A DNA stretch of 42,205 bases. It comes from Acidimicrobiales bacterium. GTDB taxonomy: Bacteria; Actinomycetota; Acidimicrobiia; Acidimicrobiales; Aldehydirespiratoraceae. Below are positions 1 to 7,919 of this stretch, one piece after another. Where the stretch lies: the NCBI GenBank assembly GCA_029263215.1, contig JAJCXY010000069.1, positions 1-42,205 on the forward strand. The letters are read 5' to 3'. Under the pieces are notes generated by a model, which saw only the letters and a list, made by a program, of their open reading frames with translations, did not search any database and had not been told where the DNA came from. Position 1 is the first letter of the stretch. The number at the start of each line of letters is the position of its first letter. The position numbers and the translations under genes are program-made.

Positions 1-153
1 CCGGTGCTCATCGGTGCGACAAGGGCGTTCGATGACGCTCTCGGGTCGGTGGCTGTCGATGGCTGGGCTTGGCTCGGCCTTCTCGCCGGCTTCGGCGCGA
101 TCAACGTGGTGCTGGGAGCATTGGCCTACGGCGTTCTTCTGGAGGAGACATGA
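1..153 (+). CDS. ccmB: Heme exporter membrane protein CcmB, C-terminal fragment
   Basis: The window opens inside this gene. Frame 1 reads about 50 codons to the TGA at 151-153, beginning PVLIGATRAF and running through a hydrophobic helix rich in Gly, Leu and Ala. CcmB is the membrane subunit of the CcmAB transporter that powers release of heme from CcmE during cytochrome c maturation. The assignment rests on the PVLIGATRAF-type sequence, the C-terminal membrane segment and the position directly before ccmC. Its stop overlaps the ccmC start as ATGA, so the two are probably translationally coupled. The N-terminal part and any ccmA lie outside the window. Confidence 0.8.
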   Translation, partial: PVLIGATRAFDDALGSVAVDGWAWLGLLAGFGAINVVLGALAYGVLLEET

Positions 154-944
154 CCCAACCGATGGCGGCAGCCGCAACTGAGCAGGGCTCTGCCGACAAT
201 CCGGCGTCCACCGGGTCGCGCACCACTCTGGGGCTGGGGCTGGTGGTCTTGGTAGGCCTCGTGGCAGTGGTGCTCCTCGGGTTCTTCGGTGCTCCGGAAG
301 ATGATCAGCAGCGCGACGCGGTGCGGATGATCTTCGTTCATGTTCCGTCGGCTCTGCTCACCTATGTGGCGTTCGCCACCACCGCGCTGGGTTCGGTGAT
401 GTGGTTGTGGAAGCGGTCGGTCTGGTGGGACATCGTGGCCCACTCCGCAGCGGAGATCGGCGTAATGTTCTGCGGCCTCACCCTGGCTACCGGTTCGATC
501 TGGGGCCGACCCACATGGAACACCTACTGGGACTGGGGCGACGTCCGCCTTGTCACCACCCTGATCCTCTTCCTGATCATGGTCGGTTACCTGTCGGTCA
601 GGTCGATGGGCGACGACGACGCCACCGCCACCCGCGCTTCGATAATCGGGCTCATCGCGGCGGTGAATCTCCCCATCGTGAATCGCTCGGTGGAGTGGTG
701 GTTCGACCGCACACTGCATCAGAAGTCGTCGCTCACCGACGGCAATCTGGAAGACCTCACCCTGTTCACGCTCGTGCTCGCGATCGTCGTGTGGGGCCTG
801 TTCTTCCTATGGGCGATGACCCACCGGTTCCGTGTCGGTTGGCTCGAGCGCGAGTTGCGCTCCGGTGATCTCGACGAGGCAATCGCGGCCCGCAAGGCCG
901 AAGCCCTTATCGACGGCGATTTCCAGAACGGAGCAAGCTCATGA
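150..944 (+). CDS. ccmC: Heme handling protein CcmC (System I cytochrome c maturation)
   Basis: A 264-residue polytopic membrane protein that binds heme through the WWD motif and passes it to CcmE. The Trp-rich motif is visible at about residues 118-131 (WGRPTWNTYWDWGDV). Conserved histidines flank it: H64 in IFVHVPS, H98 in VAHSAAE, and one in the later TLHQKSS stretch. About six hydrophobic segments are seen, as is usual for CcmC. I chose ATG 150 because it overlaps the ccmB stop (ATGA); an upstream in-frame start at 69 would lie inside ccmB and add a charged, non-homologous extension. The stop overlaps the next start by 4 bp. The first 25 or so residues are Ala/Gly-rich and probably a cytoplasmic tail. 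Confidence 0.93.
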   Translation: MTQPMAAAATEQGSADNPASTGSRTTLGLGLVVLVGLVAVVLLGFFGAPEDDQQRDAVRMIFVHVPSALLTYVAFATTALGSVMWLWKRSVWWDIVAHSAAEIGVMFCGLTLATGSIWGRPTWNTYWDWGDVRLVTTLILFLIMVGYLSVRSMGDDDATATRASIIGLIAAVNLPIVNRSVEWWFDRTLHQKSSLTDGNLEDLTLFTLVLAIVVWGLFFLWAMTHRFRVGWLERELRSGDLDEAIAARKAEALIDGDFQNGASS

Positions 945-1090
945 CCCATCTCGGCTATCTGCTGGTGGGGTGGGGACTCACGATCGGCTGCGGAGTGTTG
1001 TACTCCATCCATCTGGTCCGGAGGGGTCGGGCTCTCGCCGCTCGAGTGCCCACCACGCGGCGACGCTGGCTCACCGCGGACGAACGATGA
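941..1090 (+). CDS. ccmD: Small membrane protein, CcmD-like
   Basis: A 49-residue open frame too short for most gene callers. It starts MTHLGYLLVGWGLTIG, crosses the membrane once (about residues 4-23) and ends in an Arg-rich tail, which is the CcmD layout: a single helix with a basic cytoplasmic end. CcmD is needed in System I to release holo-CcmE from the CcmABC complex. The frame overlaps ccmC by ATGA at 941-944 and ccmE by ATGA at 1087-1090, exactly filling the gap between them, which strongly supports it as a real gene. Sequence conservation in CcmD is low, so the name rests on size, topology and place. Confidence 0.8.
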   Translation: MTHLGYLLVGWGLTIGCGVLYSIHLVRRGRALAARVPTTRRRWLTADER

Positions 1091-1629
1091 GCGACGACCT
1101 CTCACCCCAGGTTCCGCGCCCCACTCGCAAGGGTCGGCGCTGGTTCCCGGCCCTCATCGGTGTGGCTGTGCTCGTCGTGGTCATCGGGCTCGTATTCAAC
1201 CTCGTCAGCGGTTCCCTGTTCTTCTACAACGCCGATGAGGCAGTGGAGCGGCGCTCGGATCTCGGCGATGAGCGCTTCACCCTGCAGGGCGCACCGATCG
1301 GCTGTTCCATCGTCGAGGGTTTCAGCGGAAACGACCCGGTGGTTGCGTTCAGCGTCACGTTCGGCGGGGAAACCGTCGATGTCGTTCACTTCGGCGACCC
1401 CGCAGAGTTGTTCCAGCCCGACGTGGCGGTGGTACTCGACGGTGCCTGGGCGGAAGGTGTCGCTCCGGTCGACGGGTTCGACGGCCTCGCCGATGACGGC
1501 TGGCACTTCGCTTCGGATCGAATGCGGGTCAAGCACGACAACGACTACATCAACGAAGAGGGATACGACGAGAGGCTCGTGCAGAGCGGAGCGGCGCGCG
1601 CCGACGCCGCCGGAGCCTGCACCACATGA
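1087..1629 (+). CDS. ccmE: Heme chaperone CcmE
   Basis: A 180-residue membrane-anchored OB-fold protein that carries heme covalently from CcmC to CcmF. One helix lies at about residues 19-40 and the rest is outside the membrane. The heme-binding signature is present: H150 in VKHDNDY, with Y154 four residues later, matching the His130/Tyr134 spacing (HxxxY) of the E. coli protein. It is therefore the His type, not the Cys type seen in some archaea and sulfate reducers. ATG 1087 overlaps the ccmD-like stop. A C-terminal tail of about 25 residues after the heme motif is rich in Ala and Glu. The stop overlaps ccmF by 4 bp. Confidence 0.92.
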   Translation: MSDDLSPQVPRPTRKGRRWFPALIGVAVLVVVIGLVFNLVSGSLFFYNADEAVERRSDLGDERFTLQGAPIGCSIVEGFSGNDPVVAFSVTFGGETVDVVHFGDPAELFQPDVAVVLDGAWAEGVAPVDGFDGLADDGWHFASDRMRVKHDNDYINEEGYDERLVQSGAARADAAGACTT

Positions 1630-3581
1630 GCAATTCTTCGCTGGGTGCTGCGGCGGTAGCATTGGGCACCGCCTGCGCCTTGGCGGGCATCGTGATCGTG
1701 GCCCTGGGGTTGGCCGGGCGTCGGCCCCGGTGGTTCGCCGACGTCGTTCGCCTCGTGACGGTGATGACCGCGGCATCGGTGGCATCGGTGGTGATCATGG
1801 AGCGAGCCCTCATCACCCGCGACTTCACGGTGGCGTTCGTGGCCGAGAACGGGTCGAGTCGTACACCTGCGCTGTTCAATGTCGCCACCCTGTGGTCTGC
1901 GCTCGAAGGGTCGATCCTGCTGTGGACCGTGATCCTCTGCGGCTACGTCGTGGCCGTGGTGCTGAAGTTTCGCCACCGCCGCGACGACCCGATGGTTGCG
2001 TGGGCGTTTCTAACCCTGTTCGTCGTCTGCTCCTTCTTCTTCTTGCTCATGCTCGGCCCCGCGGCACCGTTCGGCTCGTTCGATCCGCCTGTCGGCTACG
2101 ACGGCAGGGGCCCCAATCCTCTTCTTCAAAACCACATCTTGATGGCGTTTCATCCGCCTGTGCTCTATCTCGGCTATGTGGGCTTCACGGTGCCGTTCGC
2201 GTTCGCGATCAGTGCGCTGGTGACCGGCCGGGTGGGAGAGGGCTGGCTGCTCGCCACCCGACGGTGGACGGTGATGGCCTGGGGCTATCTCACCCTCGGC
2301 ATCGTCCTGGGAGCATGGTGGAGCTACGAGACCCTCGGCTGGGGTGGCTACTGGGCCTGGGATCCGGTCGAGAACGCCTCCTTCCTGCCCTGGCTCACCG
2401 GCACGGCCTTCTTGCATTCGGTGATGGTTCAGGAGCGGCGCGGCATGTTGAGGGTGTGGAACCTCTCCCTGGTGATCGCCACCTTTTCGCTCACGATTCT
2501 CGGCACCTTCATCACCCGCTCGGGGGTGCTCCAGTCGGTCCACGCCTTCGTCGAGTCCGGAATCGGCCCCGCCATTCTCGGCTTCTTCGGCCTCATAGTG
2601 GTGGTGTCGCTCGGACTCATCGCCTGGCGGGGCGACGAACTGAGATCTCCCGGCCGCATCGACTCGCCGATCTCGCGAGAAGGGGCCTTCCTGGCCAACA
2701 ACGTCCTGTTCGCGGCGTTCGCTTTCATCGTGCTGCTCGGCACCGTTTTCCCTCTTATCGTAGAGGCCATAGACGGTCGCACGATCTCGGTGGGGAACCC
2801 CTACTTCGAACGTATGACCATGCCCGTCGGGTTCGTGCTCCTCTTCTTGATGGCGATCGCTCCGGTGCTTCCATGGCGTAAGGCCTCCACCACAGTGCTC
2901 AGCCAACGCCTGATCTGGCCGGCGTGGATCGGGGTCGGCTCGATGGTGTTCGCCCTCGTGGTGGGCGCCCGGGGATGGGCGCCGATGCTTGCCTTCGGTC
3001 TTGGTGGATTCGCCGGTGGGGCCGCCCTGCGCCAGGTCGTTCTCGCCACTCGCCGCCAAGGATGGCGAGGCCTCGTCGGGCGAACCAACGGCGGGATGAT
3101 CGTGCATATGGGTGTGGTGCTCATCGCCATCGCTTTCGCGGCGAGCAACGCCTATGTGCGTCAGGGTGAGTTCACTCTTCAACCGGGCGAGACCGTCGTG
3201 TTCGCCGACCACACCCTCACCTATGAGGGTTCCGATTTCGTCGAGTATCCCAACCGGTCCGAGCGCACGGCTCGGGTCAACATCGACGGGGCGAAGGTCT
3301 ATGAGCCGGGGATCGCCACCTACCCGTTCGCGGGCCAGACGATTGGCGTTCCGTCGGTGCGGTCCACTCCGATCGACGACATCGCGCTTTCGGTGCTCCA
3401 GTTCCCCGAGGGGATCGATGATGCGGTGATCTTGCGGGTCACGATCCAGCCCCTGATCATCTGGCTCTGGATCGGTGGTTTGGTGATGGCCGCCGGCACG
3501 GTGCTGGCCGTGGTGCCAGGACGACGCCGCCAGCCCACCGCGCCGACATCCGCCCCGATCGTCGAGGAGGTGATGGCGTGA
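1626..3581 (+). CDS. ccmF: Cytochrome c heme lyase CcmF
   Basis: A 651-residue polytopic membrane protein, the usual CcmF size, that takes heme from holo-CcmE and attaches it to the CXXCH of apocytochromes. The WWD domain is clear at about residues 229-257 (GAWWSYETLGWGGYWAWDP), followed by VENASFLPWL. H170 and H176 (LLQNHILMAFHPP) match the conserved first histidine region. A periplasmic domain near residues 510-610 precedes the last helix. The start overlaps ccmE and the stop overlaps the thioredoxin gene, both by 4 bp. Together with CcmG and CcmH this makes the ligation module of System I. Confidence 0.95.
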   Translation: MSNSSLGAAAVALGTACALAGIVIVALGLAGRRPRWFADVVRLVTVMTAASVASVVIMERALITRDFTVAFVAENGSSRTPALFNVATLWSALEGSILLWTVILCGYVVAVVLKFRHRRDDPMVAWAFLTLFVVCSFFFLLMLGPAAPFGSFDPPVGYDGRGPNPLLQNHILMAFHPPVLYLGYVGFTVPFAFAISALVTGRVGEGWLLATRRWTVMAWGYLTLGIVLGAWWSYETLGWGGYWAWDPVENASFLPWLTGTAFLHSVMVQERRGMLRVWNLSLVIATFSLTILGTFITRSGVLQSVHAFVESGIGPAILGFFGLIVVVSLGLIAWRGDELRSPGRIDSPISREGAFLANNVLFAAFAFIVLLGTVFPLIVEAIDGRTISVGNPYFERMTMPVGFVLLFLMAIAPVLPWRKASTTVLSQRLIWPAWIGVGSMVFALVVGARGWAPMLAFGLGGFAGGAALRQVVLATRRQGWRGLVGRTNGGMIVHMGVVLIAIAFAASNAYVRQGEFTLQPGETVVFADHTLTYEGSDFVEYPNRSERTARVNIDGAKVYEPGIATYPFAGQTIGVPSVRSTPIDDIALSVLQFPEGIDDAVILRVTIQPLIIWLWIGGLVMAAGTVLAVVPGRRRQPTAPTSAPIVEEVMA

Positions 3582-4144
3582 CGGAATCGGCCCGCTCCGA
3601 CACCACTCGACTGGCCCTGTGGACCGTGCTGCCGGTGGCCGTCGCCACGGCCCTGTTGCTGGTGTTGCTCGCCACCCGGTCGCCAGGCAGCGAAAGGGCC
3701 GTTTCCAGCCGACTGCTGGGAGAAGTGGCACCCTTGATCGAAGGCCCCACGATCGAGGGCGACTGGTTCGACATCGACGACCATCGGGGTCAGTGGGTGG
3801 TGGTCAATTTCTTCTCCACTACCTGTGTTCCCTGCATCCAGGAGCACCCCGAGTTGGTGAACTTCCAGGAGACCCACGCATCGGTCGGCGACGCCACCGT
3901 CGTCTCGGTCAGCTTCGACGACCAGGCGGCAAACGTGATCGACTTCTTCGCGGAGCACGGTGGCGACTGGCCGGTGCTGGTGGAAGACACCGGCACGTTC
4001 GCGGTGCGCTACGGCGTCACGGGAGTACCCGAGAGCTATCTCGTCGCCCCCACCGGAGTGGTGGCGGCAAAGTTGATCGGCGGGATCACCGCAGCAGAGC
4101 TTGATGGCCGGATTTCCGGCCTTATCGAGGCGGCCGACGCATGA
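3578..4144 (+). CDS. ccmG: Thiol:disulfide oxidoreductase CcmG/DsbE-like
   Basis: A 188-residue membrane-anchored thioredoxin-fold protein. One N-terminal helix (about residues 13-32) is followed by a thioredoxin domain with the redox pair C83-V-P-C86 and the cis-Pro region YGVTGVPES. In System I, CcmG keeps apocytochrome cysteines, or the CcmH disulfide, reduced so that heme can be ligated. The GTG start at 3578 overlaps the ccmF stop (GTGA), with GAGGAGG just upstream at 3564-3570 as ribosome binding site. The active site has STTCVPC in place of the common WASWCxPC, so the Trp before the Cys is missing. A general ResA/TlpA role is possible, but the operon place favours CcmG. Confidence 0.88.
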   Translation: MTESARSDTTRLALWTVLPVAVATALLLVLLATRSPGSERAVSSRLLGEVAPLIEGPTIEGDWFDIDDHRGQWVVVNFFSTTCVPCIQEHPELVNFQETHASVGDATVVSVSFDDQAANVIDFFAEHGGDWPVLVEDTGTFAVRYGVTGVPESYLVAPTGVVAAKLIGGITAAELDGRISGLIEAADA

Positions 4145-4608
4145 GTCGTAATCTTGTGGGCTGGGCAGCAGTCTTCATGGTGGGTGCATCGGCTCTGATT
4201 TTCGCGGCGGTCGACAGTGGCGGACCGGTCACCAATGCCGATCGTGCCTACAGCCTGGCTAAGGATTTTGCCTGCCCGGTGTGTCAGGGCCAGTCGGTAG
4301 CGGAGTCAGATGTTCCGGTGGCGCGCAACATACGGCGCGAAATACGGGTGTGGGTCGACGAGGGCCGCACCGACGGCTACATCCGCGATCAGCTGGTGAG
4401 CTTCTACGACGAAGACATCGACTACACGCCTTCGGCATCGGGGATCACCAGCCTGGTCTGGATCCTGCCGGTGGTGGGCGCGGCCGGCGCTGGTGCCGGC
4501 CTCGTCGTGGTGTTCCGGCGGTGGCGCCTGGAGGGCGAGCAGGAGGCGAGTGCCGCCGACATCGCCCTGGTGGCCGCGGCCAGAGCCGAAGCCGAGGATC
4601 GTGGCTGA
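4141..4608 (+). CDS. ccmH: Cytochrome c maturation protein CcmH (CycL type)
   Basis: A 155-residue protein with an N-terminal helix or signal (about residues 6-24), a periplasmic domain and a C-terminal helix (about 107-125). The redox motif C45-P-V-C48 in FACPVCQGQS corresponds to the LRCxVCQNQS motif of CcmH/CycL, which reduces the apocytochrome CXXCH thiols with CcmG. This is the short form; the TPR part fused to it in E. coli CcmH is encoded separately by the next gene. The start overlaps ccmG by ATGA. The basic tail after the last helix probably faces the cytoplasm. Confidence 0.92.
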   Translation: MSRNLVGWAAVFMVGASALIFAAVDSGGPVTNADRAYSLAKDFACPVCQGQSVAESDVPVARNIRREIRVWVDEGRTDGYIRDQLVSFYDEDIDYTPSASGITSLVWILPVVGAAGAGAGLVVVFRRWRLEGEQEASAADIALVAAARAEAEDRG

Positions 4609-5746
4609 ACTCATCGTAGGACTCGAGGAGCAGCGAGAATTTCTCCTCGGCTCACTCGACGATCTCGAGGCGGAATACGCCGCCGGTGATCTCGACGACT
4701 CCGACTACCGTACCCTGAAAGCCAACTACACGATCCGGGCCGCTGGTGTGATCCGCTCGATCGAGGCGAAGGCCGTGGCCGATGCCGCACCCCGACATTC
4801 GTGGAAGCAGATCGCGGCATGGACCGCAGGCATAGTGGCCACAGCCACGCTCGCCGGTGTGCTCGTGGCCCAGTTCTCGGGCAGCAGATCGGTCGGCGGA
4901 TCACTCACCGGCGACATCCGTACAACATCGCGTGAGCTGTTGGTGGATGCTCAGCAGGCATTCGGAGCCGGCGATATCGAGCAGGCGATCGAGATCTACG
5001 ACGATGTGCTCGAGATTCAGCCGTCGAGCACCGAGGCTCTCGCCTACAAGGCGTGGATGCTCCGACTGTCCGGTGATCTCGAGTCGGCGGTGCCGCTCAT
5101 CGAAGACGCGGTGGCGATCGATCCGACCTATGCCGATGCTCGTGTGTTCGGTGCGGTCATAGCCCTCGATCTGGGGGAGGTGGTGCAGGCCACCGACCAT
5201 CTCGATGTCTTCGACACGCTCGACGCGCCCCCCTTCATGGACCAGCTCGTCGAACAGCAGGGTCTACGCAACCGGATCGATCTGCTCACCAACACCGACG
5301 CGCTTGATCGGGTGGAGTCGGTGTTGCTGGTCGACGATCCTCCGGCGTTCGGCGACACCGACCTCACCGTCGACGACGTCTTGTTGGCCGCGGAGGCACT
5401 TGCCGCCGACCGACGTGTCGTCGAGGCGCTCGAACTGGTGCAGCAGGTCGTCACCGATCAGCCCGGCGACCCGGACCTGCTCGCCGGTTACGGCTGGCTG
5501 CTGGCCAGGAGTGCCACGCCCGAGCGGCCCGAGCCGGCGGAGCTCGCCGCGGATCGGCTCAGTGAGGCTCTTCTCATCGATCCGGCCCACGCCGAGGCTC
5601 TCGTCTACCGGGCGTTCGTCTTCGCCTTCCTCGATCGGCCCGACCTCGCCGCCATCGACCTGGTGGCGTTCGAAGCGATCGATTCGCCACCGCCCGACCT
5701 GCTCGAACTCATCGAAGTGTTCGACCTTAGGGGTCAGATCGGCTGA
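4601..5746 (+). CDS. TPR membrane protein, CcmI/CycH-like
   Basis: A 381-residue protein beginning at GTG 4601 and overlapping the ccmH stop by 8 bp. Its N-terminal part (about residues 1-60) is acidic and helical; one membrane helix lies near residues 66-90 (QIAAWTAGIVATATLAGVLV). The rest is a set of TPR-like helices, seen in patterns such as GAGDIEQAIEIYDDVLEIQPSSTEALAYKA split across repeats. CcmI proteins use such repeats to hold apocytochrome c C-termini and hand them to CcmFH. The place at the end of the ccm operon supports that role, although sequence identity to classical CcmI is likely low. A longer upstream in-frame start (4493) would run through ccmH and is rejected. Confidence 0.78.
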   Translation: MAELIVGLEEQREFLLGSLDDLEAEYAAGDLDDSDYRTLKANYTIRAAGVIRSIEAKAVADAAPRHSWKQIAAWTAGIVATATLAGVLVAQFSGSRSVGGSLTGDIRTTSRELLVDAQQAFGAGDIEQAIEIYDDVLEIQPSSTEALAYKAWMLRLSGDLESAVPLIEDAVAIDPTYADARVFGAVIALDLGEVVQATDHLDVFDTLDAPPFMDQLVEQQGLRNRIDLLTNTDALDRVESVLLVDDPPAFGDTDLTVDDVLLAAEALAADRRVVEALELVQQVVTDQPGDPDLLAGYGWLLARSATPERPEPAELAADRLSEALLIDPAHAEALVYRAFVFAFLDRPDLAAIDLVAFEAIDSPPPDLLELIEVFDLRGQIG

Positions 5747-5809
5747 TTGGCCGCGGCCGACATTCGGAGCTGACTCGTTGCCGGCTTCTCGATCGGGCAC
5801 ACTGTTGCG

Positions 5810-7906
5810 ATGAAAGGCCTCGGGCGACTCGATCTCGGACGCATCGCACTGCTTGCCGTTCTCGCCATCGGCGCGGCCACCCTGCTCACCAAGGATCAAT
5901 GGGGCTGGGTATTCAGCTCCGATGAGGCCCAGACCCAGGATGTCGAGGCCCCCACGGTCGACATCGACGAGGTCGATGAGGCCACCGAGCGCCTCTATCG
6001 CGTCGCCCCCGACAATGGCTCCGCGGCGCGCTACGAGGTGGAAGAGCGCCTGGCCGGGTCGTCGCAGACCGCCCGAGGCACATCGTCGGTGCTGGCCGGC
6101 GACATCGTGGTCAATATCGAAGACCCCTCTCTCAGCCGCATCGGCACCATCGTGGTGAATGTGGAGATGTTCGAATCGGGCTCCAGCCTTCGCGACAAGA
6201 GGATCCGTCACGATTTCCTGGAATCGACCCACTGGCCGTTCGTTCGGTTCGAGCCGACGCTCGTCGAGGGCTATCCCGCCGCCTTCGCCGATGACGCCAC
6301 CCAGGATCTCACCATCATCGGCGATCTCACGGTGAAGGAGACCACCCTTGAAGTGAGCTTCAGCGGCCCCGTCACCGTCGCCGCGGATCGGCTCACGGCA
6401 AGCATGTCGGCCACGATCCTGGGGTCGGAGTTCGGAGTCGGTCCCATCCATATCGCCCGGCTGGCCCATACCGAAGACGAGATCACTCTGATCTTCGACC
6501 TGGTGGCCGATCGGGTCGATCTCGATTCGCCCGGGGTCGACGAAACCGATCTGGCGCGAGACGTCGAGCCCGACGAGGTGGCGGGCGGGGCCTTCGCCGA
6601 GCACGTGCAACCGATACTCGAGAGTCGTTGTGTGGCCTGCCACACCACTGATGGCCCGGGCTGGAGCACTCTGGCGATGGAGACGGCGTCGGATGTGGCC
6701 ACGATCGCCGACGACATCGCCCTCGTCACCGGAGCGGGCTACATGCCTCCCTGGCTGCCTTCAGATGAGAGTCTCCCGTTCCACGACGACTGGTCGCTCT
6801 CCGAAGACGAACTCGCCACCCTGGCCGACTGGGCCGCCGACGGGGGCGGCCTCGACGTCTCTCCCGACACTCCGCTGGTGGCCGCCACCGAGCTGATCCA
6901 CCCGATCACCCGTGATCTCGTGATCCCCGCTCGTGAGGAGTATGTGGGTTCTCTCGATCAGCAGGACGACTATCGCTGCCAGGTGCATGAGGTCGCTGAT
7001 GCCGATGGCTCGGGCACATGGGTCACCGGATTCGCCTTCGAGCCCGACGAGACCTCGGTGGTGCACCACGCCATCACCTACCGAGTTCCCGCCGCGGCGC
7101 GTGAGGAGGTCGATGCCAAGGACGGTGCCGACGGCAAGCCGGGATGGACCTGTTTCGGACGCTCCAACCTCAGTGCAGAAGGGGTCTATTCGATCGCGGG
7201 CTGGGCCCCCGGCCAGCAACCCACGATCTACCCCGATGGGGTCGGCTTCTATCTCGAGCCCGGGGACCTGATCGTCAACCAGATCCACTACCACTTCGAC
7301 CACGACACCCCGCCCGACAACTCTGTGATCGTGCTCCAGACCGCCACCGAAGCCGAGATCGCCGCCGGAATGACCGCGATCCAGGGCTCGTCGTACATCA
7401 CGCCGGCGGAGATTCCGTGCACACCCGACGAAGCGGGTCCCCTGTGTGATCGCGGCGCTGTGCTCGCCGACATCGCCGACAAGTACGGCCGCGTGGCCAG
7501 TTTCATTCCCGACTTCATCATCGGCCAGTGCGGGGGCTCGGTCGACGACTACGACGATCTCGACGGCACGGTGGCTCACAGCTCCTGTGATCTGGGTGTG
7601 CGCAACAGCGGCACCGTGTTCTCGGTGCTCGGTCACATGCACGAGTTGGGAGCGGCCTATCGGATGACTCTCAATCCCGGCACCGCCGAAGAACTGGTCC
7701 TACTCGACATACCGGTGTGGAGCTTCGAGTGGCAGCTCAACTATCGCCCGCTCGACGACGTGCACATCGATCAGTCCGACACGATCCGGTTCGAATGCTG
7801 GTGGGACCGTTCTCTCACCTTCTTCGAGGAGCCCCGCTACGTCACCTGGAACGAGGGCACCGTCGATGAGATGTGTTTCTCGACGGTTCGTGTGATTCCC
7901 GACTGA
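5810..7906 (+). CDS. YceI / cytochrome c / Cu type II monooxygenase fusion
   Basis: A 698-residue exported protein with an N-terminal membrane anchor (about residues 11-27). Three domains follow. Residues 60-240 look like a YceI beta-barrel (IRHDFLESTHWPFVRFEP). Residues 260-350 form a c-type heme domain with C274-V-A-C277-H278 and a likely axial Met in GYMPPW (M312). Residues 365-698 resemble the peptidylglycine/dopamine monooxygenase copper fold: HH pair H419/H420, H493 in NQIHYHF, HxH H609/H611 in LGHMHELG, and M688 in VDEMC. These match the full CuH and CuM ligand sets of PHM as I know them. It lies 63 bp behind the ccm genes, which would mature its heme. The electron donor and substrate are unknown. 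Confidence 0.82.
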   Translation: MKGLGRLDLGRIALLAVLAIGAATLLTKDQWGWVFSSDEAQTQDVEAPTVDIDEVDEATERLYRVAPDNGSAARYEVEERLAGSSQTARGTSSVLAGDIVVNIEDPSLSRIGTIVVNVEMFESGSSLRDKRIRHDFLESTHWPFVRFEPTLVEGYPAAFADDATQDLTIIGDLTVKETTLEVSFSGPVTVAADRLTASMSATILGSEFGVGPIHIARLAHTEDEITLIFDLVADRVDLDSPGVDETDLARDVEPDEVAGGAFAEHVQPILESRCVACHTTDGPGWSTLAMETASDVATIADDIALVTGAGYMPPWLPSDESLPFHDDWSLSEDELATLADWAADGGGLDVSPDTPLVAATELIHPITRDLVIPAREEYVGSLDQQDDYRCQVHEVADADGSGTWVTGFAFEPDETSVVHHAITYRVPAAAREEVDAKDGADGKPGWTCFGRSNLSAEGVYSIAGWAPGQQPTIYPDGVGFYLEPGDLIVNQIHYHFDHDTPPDNSVIVLQTATEAEIAAGMTAIQGSSYITPAEIPCTPDEAGPLCDRGAVLADIADKYGRVASFIPDFIIGQCGGSVDDYDDLDGTVAHSSCDLGVRNSGTVFSVLGHMHELGAAYRMTLNPGTAEELVLLDIPVWSFEWQLNYRPLDDVHIDQSDTIRFECWWDRSLTFFEEPRYVTWNEGTVDEMCFSTVRVIPD

Positions 7907-7919
7907 ATCGGCGCCCGAT
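7907..7919. terminator. Short hairpin between convergent genes
   Basis: ATCGG-CGC-CCGAT forms a 5-bp stem with a 3-nt loop between two converging stop codons. It has no T-tract. It may help end transcription on both sides, but the stem is short and chance is a fair explanation. Confidence 0.25.

Noticed and set aside
69-149. Start of ccmC at position 69
   Set aside because: It would lie inside ccmB; the ATGA overlap at 150 fits the rest of the operon.
2010-3731. A 573-codon minus-strand open frame over ccmF
   Set aside because: It is His/Arg/Glu-rich mirror sequence of a membrane protein gene and has no recognisable domain.
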